From positions 248,001 through 312,000 of the forward strand of contig JANVFP010000014.1 of the NCBI GenBank assembly GCA_027919835.1: DNA of 64,000 nucleotides, given 5' to 3'. The first letter of the stretch is position 1. Every line of letters starts with the position of its first letter. The notes below the pieces were generated by a model, which searched no databases, was not told the origin of the DNA, and was given only the letters and a program-made list of their open reading frames with translations. Shown in pieces: positions 43,259 to 55,572 of this stretch. The DNA is from Lentinula raphanica. Taxonomy: Eukaryota; Basidiomycota; Agaricomycetes; Agaricales; Omphalotaceae. The translations under genes were made by a program, and so were the position numbers.

Positions 43259-46200
43259 TTAGAAATTTTGTATGGTCGTGCTGAAGTTCGGTTCAGTCAC
43301 GAACGATCCCACAGTTTTTCCTGCGTAAATGACTTCCACAGATCTCGAGGGCCAAAGGGGATTCTCGTCAACCGTCAGTGAAACCATCGTGGGGGTGCCC
43401 TCATCCCACTCTAGATCGACAATGAACCCTCCTCTCACACGTGCACCCTTGAGATGCCCGGATTTCCATTTGTCTTGCGGGAGAGCAGGGAAAAGGGTAA
43501 TTTTGATCGACTTCTCAGGGGAAGCTACGTCTGGGGCTTGTAAAAGGGAATTCTGGGACAAGTCTCTGTGAGTTGATATATTCACAGCTAATACCCATCC
43601 ACTCACCAGAACGGCACCAGGAAACCCGAGATTAGCATCAATCTGGAAAATGGGGTCGGTGTCGCCGGGATCGTACAAACTGAACAGGTTTGGGCCAAAG
43701 TCTTCATAGATAGTATACTTCAAGAAAGTGAGCAACAGAATGGTCGAGCAAGAACGAATCACATACAGTCAGTTCATGGTAAAACTCAGACGCGTTTCCT
43801 AATTGCGCCCAACAAGCGGCTCTCCAGACTTTTTCCCAACCCGCATCCGCGTCTGGACCGGTCCCATTTCCTCGATGTATCAAGCTGGTTGTAGCAGCGT
43901 CGATTATATCCTCCTTGGTGTATGTGATGTTCGTTCCATTGACTACGAGCCCACCTTGGAGATCAACGTCGTAAGAGGTGATGGCGTAGCCCGGGTATAG
44001 TCCAATCAAATGTGATACTGTGATAGAGTCAAGGATCAGACCAACGACATAGGTAGGCTTGCTTTTAGATTCACGACATACAGTGGCGATGTGTATCTGT
44101 CGGCGAATCAAGGTCCACTTTCCATTCTGATCACGCAGCATGAGAACGTGAGACACAACCATTATGGCAAGAACAAACCTTGTAGCTGACCCCACCAACC
44201 AATTCGCAGTCCCTTGTCCATCTGGGCGCGTTTGGTTTGTACTTCTTCAAGGAACGCGACATCGGTATCGCCAGATGCGTTGAACCCCTTTTCCACAGCA
44301 TTGAACAGTTGCCAGATGAGTTGCTGGGCATGAGCACACGCTATTGAGGGACCAATCAAGTAACATGGTTTACTACTCTTCCGAATCAGTAGGATTTTGT
44401 GTAATTCCACGCACCTAATGTGATAGGAACCTGCTCAGGTGAATTACAAGGTGCCACGACAAGGGTCCCATCATTGAAATGCTCATCCGGAATGAGTTTG
44501 TCTAGATGGAAAGACGCTACGCTCTGTTCGATGCACCATACGTATCAGCAACTTCGGCTCATTCAGGATGTATTGTTCTGACCTTCAGAAGTGGCCATCC
44601 TTGAGCACGCCACCACTCAACATCATTCGAGTACGCAAATCGGTCCCAAACATGTAACATCTAGGAGAACGTCTGAGATGTTGACGACTAGACGATTCTA
44701 GAGTTGCACATACCATCCAGACTGCAGACTCTGTAATGTGCACCCGCCTCAGATAGAGAATGAATTTCGAAGGCATAACAATCACGTACCAGGATAATCC
44801 GCCCATTGAGCTGTATTTCCTCCTCCAGGACCACCCTTCATTCCCGTATGCCCGAAAATCTGAAAGCAAACGTCGCATGCCTGCACATTTCTCAATTTTC
44901 AAAGGAATATCTTACGTTCATCTGTGATTCAATGAGATATCACATTTTGCTGAGAACAGTCGCACACCACTATGCACTACTCACTTCGTCATGCGTAACC
45001 CAACCTCGTGAAATGTTGTAGAGGACCTGTGCTGTCATCGCACCTCTGGGAGCCCATGTTTTCTATAAAATGCATTTTGATGAGTACTCGTCAGTATCCC
45101 CCAGAAAACGTATCAGAAACCTCTATGTAGTCAAACAACGATCCTGCGACATTGAGATTACTCATTTCGGCACTCCAGTAGTTCATTTGTATGTTGATAT
45201 TCGAGTCTGCCCCTTGCGTGAACATCAATCAAGCCGTTTCATGCGACCACTCACGGTAGTCTACGAGCCAATCATCAAATGCATATGGCCAGCGATTGAA
45301 AGAACTTACCAGCTCCCCATGGGCTGTTTACATCCTTCGCCCATTTGCCCTGCAGGTTTGCAGGTAAAGTACCTCTGGCGCTACTCGCAAGCATGTAACG
45401 TCCCAAATTGAAAGTGACCCATTCAAGATAGGGATTCCCAGTATCAACCTGATAGGCCGCCCGAATCTGGTCGGTCGGGATATCGAGTTGAGGAACTTGC
45501 CCCAGTGATAGAGAGAATTGACCGTATAAAGTACTGTTGATATCGTCTATATGGGTAGCAAGGGTATCTTGGTACGAGCCGTTCGCAGCGGTGTTCACGA
45601 GGGGTATCAAAGCTTGGTGTGGATCGGCACCCTTGAACGAAAAGTTGTTTTCGGCGTTTCCAGCGTCCATCGAGTACTCTGTCCCGCCAACCCAGGAAAT
45701 CCATGTTTCGGTAGCACCCGTGACGGATATAGTGGCGTTGGTCGCGTCTAACGGGACGCAATTGACACTACCTTGGGTCGATTGAACATGTCCGAGGATC
45801 TCGTAGAGCATTCCAGGTTCACCCGCAGAACCCCGTATCTGTAATGTCCTGGAGTCAAAGCAAGTGATGTTGGGAGCTGGTAGCCCGGAGTCCAACAAAG
45901 CCCACGCAAAAGTAGTATTGGGTAAAGTTGCATTAGAGGCAGTACTGATATGATGAAGACAGGCTTCTGAAGGATGAGAGCAGAAGGTTTCCCTGAATGA
46001 ATGAATGATTGATTGAAGGCAATGAAACTGATAGCGCGTCCACATACCTGACAAAGGTTTCATTGGACTGTGTCCATGTAGATCGTGCTACACCTTCATC
46101 TAAATCAAGCCACCGCGCAAAGTTGCTCACAGACCCAGATAGATCGAGCGAGGATATCAAATAACCAGCACCAACATATGAACCTGCAAACCGTTCTGTT

Positions 46201-46780
46201 AAGACAGGGATTATCAGAATCAGAAAGAAGCAGTGTACCGTAAGCACCAGGTGCGGTGGTCAGAACTTCAACGTCTACGTGGATCTCAGACTAAATCACA
46301 TTGTGGACAGGATCGAAGATAGCTTACTGTCTATCTCCCCTGTTGAATCTGCAAAGATGCTTGCACGGATGGATTCCATAGCTAGATGAGCTGCTGTAGC
46401 GCCAGATGGTTGTATATTTCCGCCATTATACGTCTTGGACAGTCAGTGAGCCATAACTCACGCTGATAGGGACACTCACTGGATCTTGAAACGGGCCGCC
46501 ACTCCATAGAGATTCGATGTTTAACTGAGTGGTTTCAACCGCCATTCCACCAGGAACCATAGCTATAGTTTGTGTGAGGTACAAGTTGAACGCTAACAAA
46601 TACGAAGACGAAGATACCCGCTAGATAGCCATTCCCGACTGGGAGGTAAGTCTTGGACCAGAACCCTGCGGGAGTGTTGTACCAGAGACCATTTCCCGAA
46701 GCAGGAAACCCAGATGGTGCTGCCGCAGAAATGACGGCAGTTGGTATCATAACGTTGACGCCCAAGGTCTTCAATCTCAT
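43259..46780 (-). CDS. GH95 alpha-L-fucosidase-like glycoside hydrolase, secreted
   Basis: Large (about 800 residues) family GH95 enzyme, an inverting 1,2-alpha-L-fucosidase or related galactosidase. Start chosen at ATG 46780 because MRLKTLGVNVMIPTAVISAA is a plausible signal peptide; an in-frame ATG at 46885 would add a hydrophilic leader. Visible: LWYNTPAGFWSKTYLPVGNG, ETTQLNIESLWSGGPFQDP, a beta-rich N-terminal domain, LGRYMLASSARGTLPANLQG with KWAKDVNSPWGADSNINIQM and NYWSAEMSNL (the GH95 catalytic-barrel NxN region), RGWVTHDEMNIFGHTG, AVWMMLHVWDRFAYSNDVEW, LSHLIGLYPGYAI, FQIDANLGFPGAVL (catalytic Asp segment), and a C-terminal beta domain ending FVTEPNFSTTIQNF. More than a dozen introns. 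Many N-glycosylation sequons fit secretion. Substrate is inferred from family only. Confidence 0.88.
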
Positions 46781-47282
46781 CGTGAATTGATGCAGATAGG
46801 CAGATAACGAGGTCGTGAATTCGCTGTCAAGCCAAGATGCAGATGCCGAGTCTCTGAGAGCTTGAAGAGCTTGGAGTTTAGCCATCGTGATGTGCCGTGT
46901 GCTTTATAGCAATCTCTCTCTCTACGCGGCTTTCTCGGAAGCTGACTGGTGATTATATTCAGCTGAGGTGATCTTACTTCTGGCAGAAAGGGCTTCGAGT
47001 ATGCTACGTCCTGCCAGTGTAGTAAGGTTTCCACATGATAACGGTCAGCAGATGTGTAAATCATAGGAACAGATGGATGAACCATACTCGGGAGGGGCTG
47101 TATAGTGAGTACGGTCCGATGGAAGCTCGTAGTCAGGAGGAAGGAGTGTTCCGAGCAACTTGAACATTGTCAACATAGGTTTTCGATGGTCCGTGCGCAT
47201 GCGGGTAATTATCCGCGCTTATGTACCCAACAATACCGCCGGCGCCTATCGTATTTCGAACAACTTCCTTCATCGCTGGCCA
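46781..47282. other. Divergent promoter region
   Basis: About 500 bp between the GH95 start (-) and the APH-like start (+). No additional gene seen. Confidence 0.5.
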
Positions 47283-48414
47283 ATGGCGATTACTTTAAGT
47301 TTGGAGGATGCACAAAAAGTCATCACAAAATGGTTTCCTCAACCCAGCCATTTTCGCGTTATTGGCTTAGTTGATGCACAGCTTGAAGACTCATACAGGC
47401 TAGTTTCATGATCATCTATGAATGGTCTTCGTGCTCAAACACTCACAAATGAACAGTCGAACACGGAATACCACCACGTACATGCTGGATATGGCGTCAT
47501 CAGCAGACAACACCTCGACACATACTTCCTTCATTACTATCTCATCTATAGCAGATGAACCTGCCTCTGTCCCTCGCTGTAACTCTCTTCAGGTATATTC
47601 AATGCTTATCGCAAAGATCCATCAACAGACATCCATACCCATACCAGAACCTATTCTGGACACCTCTCTAGACTCAATTGATTATCCCCTTCTTTTAACA
47701 CCTCCCCAGCCACTCCGATCGAGCGCAATCATCCCTCTTTCTGCTGCCCGAGCTCAGAATATCTTAACGAAACCGCAGGAGGCGCTCATAGATTTGACTC
47801 TGGGTCAACTCCTAGGACAGCTTCATTCTGGCATTCAGAACGACTGGTTCGGGCACCCTAGTCTGGATCAGCCTCGCGAACCATCTTACAGTTGGCAAGA
47901 GACTTTCGTCGCACTCTTAGAGCCTCTTCTTGAGCACGTACACAACGTCGGGATTGATTTCGGAGTGTCGTATGAAGACATCCGGACGTATCTCTCTCGA
48001 GCCATTGCGTTCTTTCTCTTTGATGACGTAGAAGTACCTTCGTTGATCTGGTTCACTGGATCAGAGGACGACATCTTCATTACACGACCTGATGACACTT
48101 CATCTTCAGTCCGAATTGCAGCCATAGTCCCGACTCTGGCACATGCTCTATGGGGAGATCCCCTGCTCGAGACATTCTTTCTCCCTCCTGGGCCATCTGA
48201 AGCCATCAAGGAGGGTTATGTAGGTGGCGGCGGTAGTCCACTGCTGGTCTTTGGGAGACAGCATACCAAACGGTTGTGGTATACCATTTTCTTGGCGCTT
48301 GTGATCTTAGTTGAGAGGGAAGGGCTGCAACCTACCAAGTCAGACAAGAAACCTTGGGCGCTGAAAACATTGGAGCGCTGTTCTCGAGCATTGAAAGACG
48401 CACCCTGTTATTGA
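47283..48414 (+). CDS. APH-like protein lacking the catalytic loop
   Basis: About 355-residue protein with the aminoglycoside phosphotransferase-like layout seen in many agaricomycetes. ATG 47283 starts MAITLSLEDAQKVITKWFPQ, followed by VIGLVDAQLEDSY, an intron, then NTTTYMLDM and VYSMLIAKIHQQTSIPIPEP, DLTLGQLLGQLHSGIQNDWF, a helical bundle, and a C-terminal lobe AAIVPTLAHALWGDPLLETF. Where active APH enzymes have HGDxxxxN the sequence is WFTGSEDDIFIT, and the metal-binding DW(E/D) position reads IVPTLAHALWGDP, so phosphotransfer is unlikely. The first intron is best fitted as GC-AG (47399-47456). Stop 48412-48414. Role unknown. Confidence 0.7.
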
Positions 48415-48874
48415 AACAAGATACATATATAATTATGGTGCTCTCGGTCAACGATGTCGATGAGCACTGAGGCTCACAGGCTGAGGATATCACCTTACGG
48501 CATAAATGATAATCGATAATTCGTTGGGTCAAAGCTGTATGTAAACATTCCTCCTCCCAGCTCCTCCCCCTCCTTCCGTCATGATTTTTCTTATGGTCCA
48601 TGAGGACATTACGAGCGAAGCAGGCACATTGCAGCCTGCAGGCACCCGTCTTCAGTAACATAGTGCTATATCATGTGTATTATCTAATTGAGGTTGTCAA
48701 GACTATTGATCAATGCATCACTCACATCTTTGTTCAGAACTCTTCGCTGGGCGCTGCAGTTGCCAGTCCTTCCTTTCCCTCTTTCTGCTCATTCTTTCTA
48801 CGTTTGTCTTCCTCAATCTGACGTTTGATACACACACACACAAGTAACAAACGTGCAATCCCTTCATTGTTCAA
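48415..48874. other. Spacer
   Basis: About 460 bp between two plus-strand genes, with a short ACACACAC run near 48831. Nothing else recognised. Confidence 0.5.
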
Positions 48875-49798
48875 ATGGCTTTTGGTTTTACTTCTGTTGG
48901 GAAGAAGAAGATTACAGTCCATGGTGTGTCCTGCAACTTTCTTTGGCCTGAGATCTTGCATAGCTCACGAGAATATTCACAGTCGTTCTTTATTGCATGA
49001 ATATAATCGTTCTCGCGCTTTCCGCGCGCGTGAACATGTTCCAAGAGTTTTTCTGTGAGGTTTCCGTCAATTTATCCTAGCACTCAGTTCACCCTTTTGT
49101 TTCTCAAGTCGTCGCGGATCTCTTCCCGCTCGGGCTTTCCATAGCTACTTTGGTTGTTCTCACTACCATGTGTGTTCGGGCTCTAGTCGCAAACTGTTTC
49201 ACAATCGAAGTTGACATTTGGATTTACTCAGGCTGGCTCTTGACTTCATTTGCAAGACTTCGTATACCGGCCGACCCCAGTTCGAGATTGGGGTTTTCAC
49301 CGTGCTTTCCATCTTTTGGTTGTGTAAGTCTCAGTATTAGTCTACTCGATTTGATTGTCACCTCATCACAAACAGCGTTCAACGCCTTCTCTACCTCTCG
49401 TTGGCGTCATGTACCTATGTCATGCCCTGCTGGTGCGTTTATCTTGCCCATGTTACCTGACAGAAGCACTGTCTAAATCTTCACATAATTTCAGGATCTG
49501 ACGACGTCAAAACATGGTGCCAGGACGTCCAAGCGTTGAAAGCATTCGTATGGATAGAATGGCTGATATGTACGTTATTCTCTGTGCTGTTGACTGAATT
49601 TGACCAAACTCATATCTTTGCTCAGTCTCTCTGACAGCGTACATGACTCTTCGCTACACAATTTCCCAGAAGAATCGGGGCAACAAGCACATTCTCCGAA
49701 TGCCACTTTCTCGCTATTCCCCTCTTCTCAGGAATGATGGTATCACTGAATATACCCGTAACAGTGAATTCGTGCAATTCTCCGAACCAAAGTTTTGA
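48875..49798 (+). CDS. MARVEL-like four-transmembrane protein
   Basis: Small integral membrane protein with four predicted helices, of the fungal MARVEL-domain type found in plasma membrane or secretory vesicles. Exons joined by short introns: MAFGFTSVGKKKITVH, then VLYCMNIIVLALSARVNMFQ (TM1), VADLFPLGLSIATLVVLTTM (TM2), PQFEIGVFTVLSIFWL (TM3), AFNAFSTSRWRHVPMSCPAG (the SxSRW loop and Cys common in this group), then a second conserved Cys in VKTWCQDVQALKAFVWIEWL (TM4) and LSLTAYMTLRYTISQKNRGN. The cytosolic tail ends RNSEFVQFSEPKF. Seven or so introns in 920 bp is heavy but normal for basidiomycetes. About 190 residues. Confidence 0.75.
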
Positions 49799-50418
49799 AT
49801 GTATCCCACTGGGCCCTGGCTAGCAATTGTTTGTGCTTTACATAGGTATTATTTATTTCTTATGTCCCGGAATGTACTTTGCAATGCAGAACTGGTGTGT
49901 GTATTTCGAGTGTAATTGCACCCAGCGTTTCAGTCTTGTCTCCGCAATCCTTCAAGCTCTAGCCGCAAGTCTCCATTGAGATTCAACGGGATTTCACGAT
50001 CTACAAAAGTCCTGATAGCACAATACCCAGAACAATCGTCTCATCGAGACGTTCGGTAGACTAATTGTAAACCGGAACCTCGAAGAAGAATGATAGGCTC
50101 AACCAGGCTCAATCTAGCCCGAACTCTGGAAAACATAGTAGAAGTTCCCGCGCAATCATGATCATTCCATGACAGCTTTTCTTTCTCTGACAACAAACGA
50201 AATTGTGACGTTTCATACATAGTCTGTAAAATTGAACGCGTATGGCAATATTTCTGGTCATGCATGAATAGAGTAGCTCATAGTAATCATTATCGAACAA
50301 CATTATTAGATTGTAGTGTTCCGCGGAATTATGGATAGCTGCATAGTGCGTACTTCGAAACCAAGTCAATCCCAAGTCGGTACAGACGCTCGTTTGTATC
50401 TCCTTCGTCTGACTAAAT
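49799..50418. other. Convergent spacer
   Basis: About 620 bp between the MARVEL gene (+) and the acyl-CoA ligase (-). A minus-strand open frame of 120 codons here is read-through in a different frame past the ligase stop and is not called. Confidence 0.5.
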
Positions 50419-53352
50419 CTATAATTTAGCAGAAACTGGAGTCCCCTCGGTCGACGAATTCTGTATTGCACTAACTTCAGGTGACACGAGTGCGTGTTTT
50501 CTGGTCTCTCTCAGAATTCGTCGCAGAATTTTGCCGCTGGCATTGCGAGGAATAGCGTCGGTGAACAGAATGCCTCCTGAAAGCCACTTATGTTTGGATT
50601 TGGCATCAGAAACGTGCTAACGAAGGAAAGTGTGTGAGAAGAGCCGCTCTACTTAGAACTGGATATTCACTATACCTTGAAGATACTTGATCGAAGCTCA
50701 AGCGCAAAATTGGGATCTTGCTCGATCAGTGTTGCAAGCGGTGGCTGAAGAACGATAAAAGCCATAGGCAGCTCCCCAGCGTACTCATCTGGAACACCTA
50801 TCACCGCTGCATCTGCGATGCCAGGGTGCATGAGAAGGTGTCCCTCAAGCTCTGCAGGGGCCACCTGAAGTCCTTTAACCTATACCAGTAATATTCAGTC
50901 AGCAGGACCACTCCCCAAGTATACGAAGATTCCTCAAACGAGAGTACCTTGATGAGCTCCTGTAATGAAGTTAACAACTCCAGTAAGTAACCATGACAAG
51001 GACTGATACAGAAACTCCTCGCCTTGATTCGTTCTACGATGAAGATATCCCCATTCTCTTTAAAGAAGACTTGATCTCCTGTCTTCAACCATCTGCAGGA
51101 AGTTTTAATCAGTCAGATAAGACTACCTCCAAGGGAATGTTTATGGCAGACCCATCAACAAACGCGTCCTGTGTACTGTATATTTGGGAGTTACAGGTAA
51201 GATGTTATCGATATGAAAAGGGACGCACGCTTTCTCGTCTCCATAATAACCAAGAGCGACTTGGCCGCCTTTGACGTAGAGCTCTCCAATATCCCCGGTT
51301 TGAGCGATCGTTCCATCCTCTTTAACCACTTTCGCTGCAGTGCCAGGGAGAAGTTGTCCACCACTACCGAGTGTCCCGACGTTTTGAGATAAAGGGAACT
51401 GCAACATCAGTCCAAAATTTTGAGTTCAATCGTCGTTCACGGGTTCCATAATGGTAGTTCCTCACCATGCTAACGGTTCCACAGGTTTCGGTCATTCCTA
51501 TAGATATCTCACTGAGAAGACCGAGGCTCTAGCGTGCAGCAACCGAATTACCATATCCTTGACCCAAATGAACGACATTGGGCAAAGCTCTCAACAACCC
51601 TTCGGTGAGAGACGCGCTGAGCGGCGCTGCTGCGACAATACAATACCTCACGCTGGCGAGGGAATATTTCTTCACTGCTGGGTGCTGCAAGCGACATCCT
51701 TAGCGTTTGGCCACAAACAACAAAGCGACAAACCTTGCAAAGCAATACCGCTTGAGGCGGAACGATCCTGTGAGATGTCGATAATTAGAACGCATACGCG
51801 TGGGACAAGTGCGGTATCGGACTCCTAACGTTAAATGTGTCATGCGATATCGCTCTATGCTTTGCAGGAAACTTTCAAAATGGAACTTCGGTGCGAGGAC
51901 GAGTGACATCTGCCAAAGTGGTTTTTTGGTTAGTAAACTCACGAAGTAACGGATTTTTGATGGGTCAATTTACCCCGGCATATAACATGAAGTGAAGCTG
52001 AGAGTCGGTAAATTAGCCCCTCGGACTTGAGCTCATAGTTCTGAAAGGGACTCACGTTATACACCAGACCATAAATATCTAATATCTGTTAGCAATACAG
52101 CTGCACACAATTGCAGGAGGGCTTACGATACAGCGGCAAAACTGAAGGACGAGGACATTAGTCGGAAACAACAATGTACAACTTGAGACTACTTACACCC
52201 ACAGCATATATCCCCAGTCCTGAAACGCCGGGCTCCCCATCCCATGGAGTTTTCCCCAATACGATTGAAGATAGCAGCTTGGATAACAATACTGATGACG
52301 TTGTAATGGGAAATGGCCACTGCCTGAAAGTTTTGTTCATGAGGAAATTTGGACTCAGTGAATAAACCAAGATGATAGACACCTTTGGAACGCCAGTCGT
52401 ACCCGATGAAGGGGCGAGGAACGCAATTCGCGTTTTCGCTTCGCCCTCCTGAAATGGCTTCTCTATCACCGGAGGGAGCAATGATCCTTGTTCAATCAGG
52501 CTGTCGAAACATTCGTGTCTCAATTGCAGATGAGTGTCCATCAAGAAAGAGCGAGATCCATCAAGAAGAACAATTCTAGTGGTAGGGAGGAGAAGTTGAG
52601 TTGCTGCTTGAAGTGCAAGCAAGAAACATTCCGAGTGCACAAAAAGCAGGCTGGGTCGCGCAATTGTCAAATGGTGTACTATGTACTTGGCAGGTCAGTG
52701 ATACGAATAAAGAGAAAAGGATCAACAAATACCCAGTTCGCCAACAGAAAGGTTTGGGCTTAGAGTCCTAGAAGCACGGTCAATCAGCATATCGCTCTAG
52801 AAAAATGCTAGAATACTGACGACACTATGCAGCCTAAGCGGTGAGTGGCCCATACGCACGGAGGGAAATCTGATAGTACCGGCTCCAGTGACAGCGCGAG
52901 AGTGTCTGGAAGAAACGTACTAATGTGATTAGAACTCATGATTGCGACTAGCGGCAAGAACGTTGAGCCAAGATTCACGATTGGAACGGGTGACGCGAAG
53001 CAAAGCCTCACCAATATCACCCTCCTCTAGGGTAGCCAATGATCAGTGCCATTTCATATTTTGGACATATTCACTCACCCAGATTCCACTTATCGTTCAT
53101 GGCGGAAGCAAGACATTGAGTTCGTCTGCGCAACTACTCGAAAGCTTAATGAGACAGCGACTCGGCGATATCCATACGACGCACCTCCTCCATGAAAACC
53201 TTATCTCCCGTGGCATCGTCTATGAGACACGGTGTTTCTGGAAGCCTCTCTGGGCGTGTTGGATGTCGATAGTCGTCTAAGAGAAATCGCGGCACGGAAA
53301 TATTCGACGGGACATCTTGAGCGGAGGGCAAGATAGTTTGTACACGAGTCAT
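50419..53352 (-). CDS. 4-coumarate-CoA ligase-like AMP-forming acyl-CoA synthetase
   Basis: Adenylate-forming enzyme converting a carboxylate, ATP and CoA to an acyl-CoA. ATG 53352 ([20 protein letters not shown]) is followed by [20 protein letters not shown], then [36 protein letters not shown], the P-loop [15 protein letters not shown] (A3), [40 protein letters not shown], a GxxxxTGD region near 51060, [20 protein letters not shown] with [18 protein letters not shown], and the A10 motif [18 protein letters not shown] with the catalytic Lys. The protein ends [11 protein letters not shown] at the stop 50419-50421, not the peroxisomal SKL seen in some relatives. About a dozen introns. An in-frame ATG at 53409 is an alternative start. 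Located next to a fatty-acid desaturase on the same strand; substrate unknown. Confidence 0.88.
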
Positions 53353-54020
53353 TGAGGGGAGATGGGGAAAAGTACTATTCGTCCTGGGCGTATCCGTTGT
53401 TTTATTCATGGTTCCCGAGCGAAATACTCGGATGATGAGATAGGCCAGAACAGGGCTAACCATCAAATGATAAGCTTCAAAGGAAATTCCAAGTTCATGA
53501 GTCTCCTGTAATGTGTCGATACTTGAGTTCATGTATGGGATCTCCGCGGAACCTGGACACACTGTACTAAGTATGAACAATTTTGAGCTAGATCGCATTC
53601 AAGCTCCTACCCATGATTGTATAGCAGATGCAGATATCGGTGTTGAGTAACGACATCGGAGACACTAAATGGAGGTGTTAGACATATAGACATGACAGAT
53701 ATATTTACCATATACGGTTGAACGTTGAAACTTCAAACAGGCAGGATGGGTTGAAGCGCTCCGCGTAGAGTCCTGACTCCTGAGGTGTTGAATGGCAGAG
53801 TCAGAATTGCAAACAGACGATGCCATGCGCTTGAAGAACTACATACCGACTTATTCATGGAAAAAGATGTAATTTCGTGAGAGTCGTCCGACACCGATAC
53901 TACTACCTTCCATATTTTCCGGAGATATGTTTTGCATGCACGGCTGAGTATAGCGTGAAACGTGTTCATGAGATATACATTAAAAGAGTGGAAACAGAAT
54001 TCTATGTCTAGAGCCAGATT
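53353..54020. other. Spacer between ligase and desaturase
   Basis: About 670 bp. Minus-strand open stretches (for example from 53969, MNTFHAILSRACKTYLRK) are not supported as genes; one includes a hydrophobic segment near 53410-53460. No repeat seen. Confidence 0.4.
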
Positions 54021-55572
54021 TCATGCTCGTTCTGCAATGTAAAGATGCTGAGAAGGAGGAAAAACTGTACGCTCCGCGGGCATTTCTACACCACCAGCAA
54101 GTATTCCTACTCGCATCATTGCTAAGAGCTACATGATTTTAGTTAGTCCAGGCAGAGCGCGATAAGATAGATGAGAATGTACGTTGTGCGCAGCGTTCGA
54201 ATGAGCATAGATACCTCCGAAGAATGAGGCAGTCATGTCGCGACCTGAGTTTTTTATCAGAAGAGTAGGACCTCCTGGATGCTGCTCGATGAAGGACGAG
54301 ACATCGTGTATAAAACCGGATACGAGAATCAAGTTGCGCGACTTGGACGCTTCCTGAACTAGTCTCATTTAGGACATTCTTAGCACCTTGAATCATTGCT
54401 ATACTCACATGCTTCCCAATCAACGACCGGAAGTTCTTCAACTGGGGCCGGCCATTTGACTGCGTCTTGGGTTTTCTTCAAAGCTTTCAATTGCATTGTA
54501 AGAGCCCCTTTCTGAATCTCATTACTGGGGAACCTTTGCAGATTTCTTGCGAAACCAACTATTCTGCACAGTGCAATGAACCACTTTGTGGCGTCAGATT
54601 TTGTACATAAACGCCACTGACGAACAAACCTTTGTAGGATCGTATTGATACCAAAGATATGCGTTTCTGTAATCCATCGGAAATTGGTGATGGAAATTAT
54701 GATAACCTTCGCCCATCGTCAACAGAGCTGACAACAAATGATCGCGGGGCGATAGTCGATCGTCATAAGGAGTTGATCCAAGGTAATGGGCGATCGAGTT
54801 AATACAGAAGGTACTCTGTTCAAAAGTTCAATTAGTGAACACTTGAGTCAATGAAATGGGATCAACGACATACATGGTGCGCCACAGTAAGCCGCAATGC
54901 AGAAGCAAAGCAGAACCCTCCCCACCAATCTCCCCAGACGAGTCCTGGTACGATTGACGGGAACACAAGGCCAAACAATATTGCTAATGAAAAATACTGT
55001 CGGTGCTGAAATTGCACCAGCTTGTCCTTCTTCAGGTCTGAGATGTCCGCGGTTCCGGTGCGCAAATTTGTTTTGAAGATCATCCAGCCTATATGTGTCC
55101 AGAAGAGACCGCGATGGGAGTTATATGGATCCAGATCTGTGTCGGTGTGGCGGTGATGAGATCGATGCGCTCGAGCCCACCAATAACAAGATCCCTGAAC
55201 GGCACTGGTTCCGCCAATGATCAAGAACCACTGGAGAGGAAGGGATGCGGTATAGGCTCTATGAGACCACAGTCGATGGTACCCTTCCAATACGGAGCAA
55301 ATCAGTATCATATGCCATAGAAGAGTCTTCTCAAAGCCTACCAGCGGTGATGCCTGACGGTAACGAAGTTAGAACGACCAAGGGGTAATAGGAAGCAAGT
55401 TCTTACCCAGCATGGTGAATATATAGTGGAGGATTGAAAACCACACTGTTTTGTAGCAGATGGTCACCCACATTGCCCCTGCGAGGGCAATCGAGGGTGT
55501 GATTAGAAGAACTGCAATGTTGAACCATCGAAAGCCAGTCACAGTTGGGAATTTGTTGATTTCTGTCGACAT
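54021..55572 (-). CDS. OLE1: Acyl-CoA delta-9 desaturase with C-terminal cytochrome b5 (Ole1)
   Basis: ER membrane stearoyl-CoA delta-9 desaturase making oleic and palmitoleic acids. ATG 55572 begins [20 protein letters not shown], into TM segments ([20 protein letters not shown]). All three histidine boxes are present: [14 protein letters not shown] (HxxxxH), [18 protein letters not shown] (HxxHH) and [17 protein letters not shown] (HxxHH). After [14 protein letters not shown] the protein continues to a cytochrome b5 domain with [20 protein letters not shown] (heme HPGG) and SNAAHN (second heme His), ending [13 protein letters not shown]. Five or six introns. The desaturase-b5 fusion is the normal fungal architecture. 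About 450 residues. Confidence 0.93.

Noticed and set aside
42840..43262. 140-codon plus-strand open frame
   Set aside because: No recognisable domain, lies in the spacer between two minus-strand genes, no splice or start context supporting a gene.
53409..53598. N-terminal extension of the acyl-CoA ligase with a hydrophobic segment
   Set aside because: The family normally starts near the PxNLSIPxF block, so the ATG at 53352 is preferred; the upstream frame has no ATG at its beginning.
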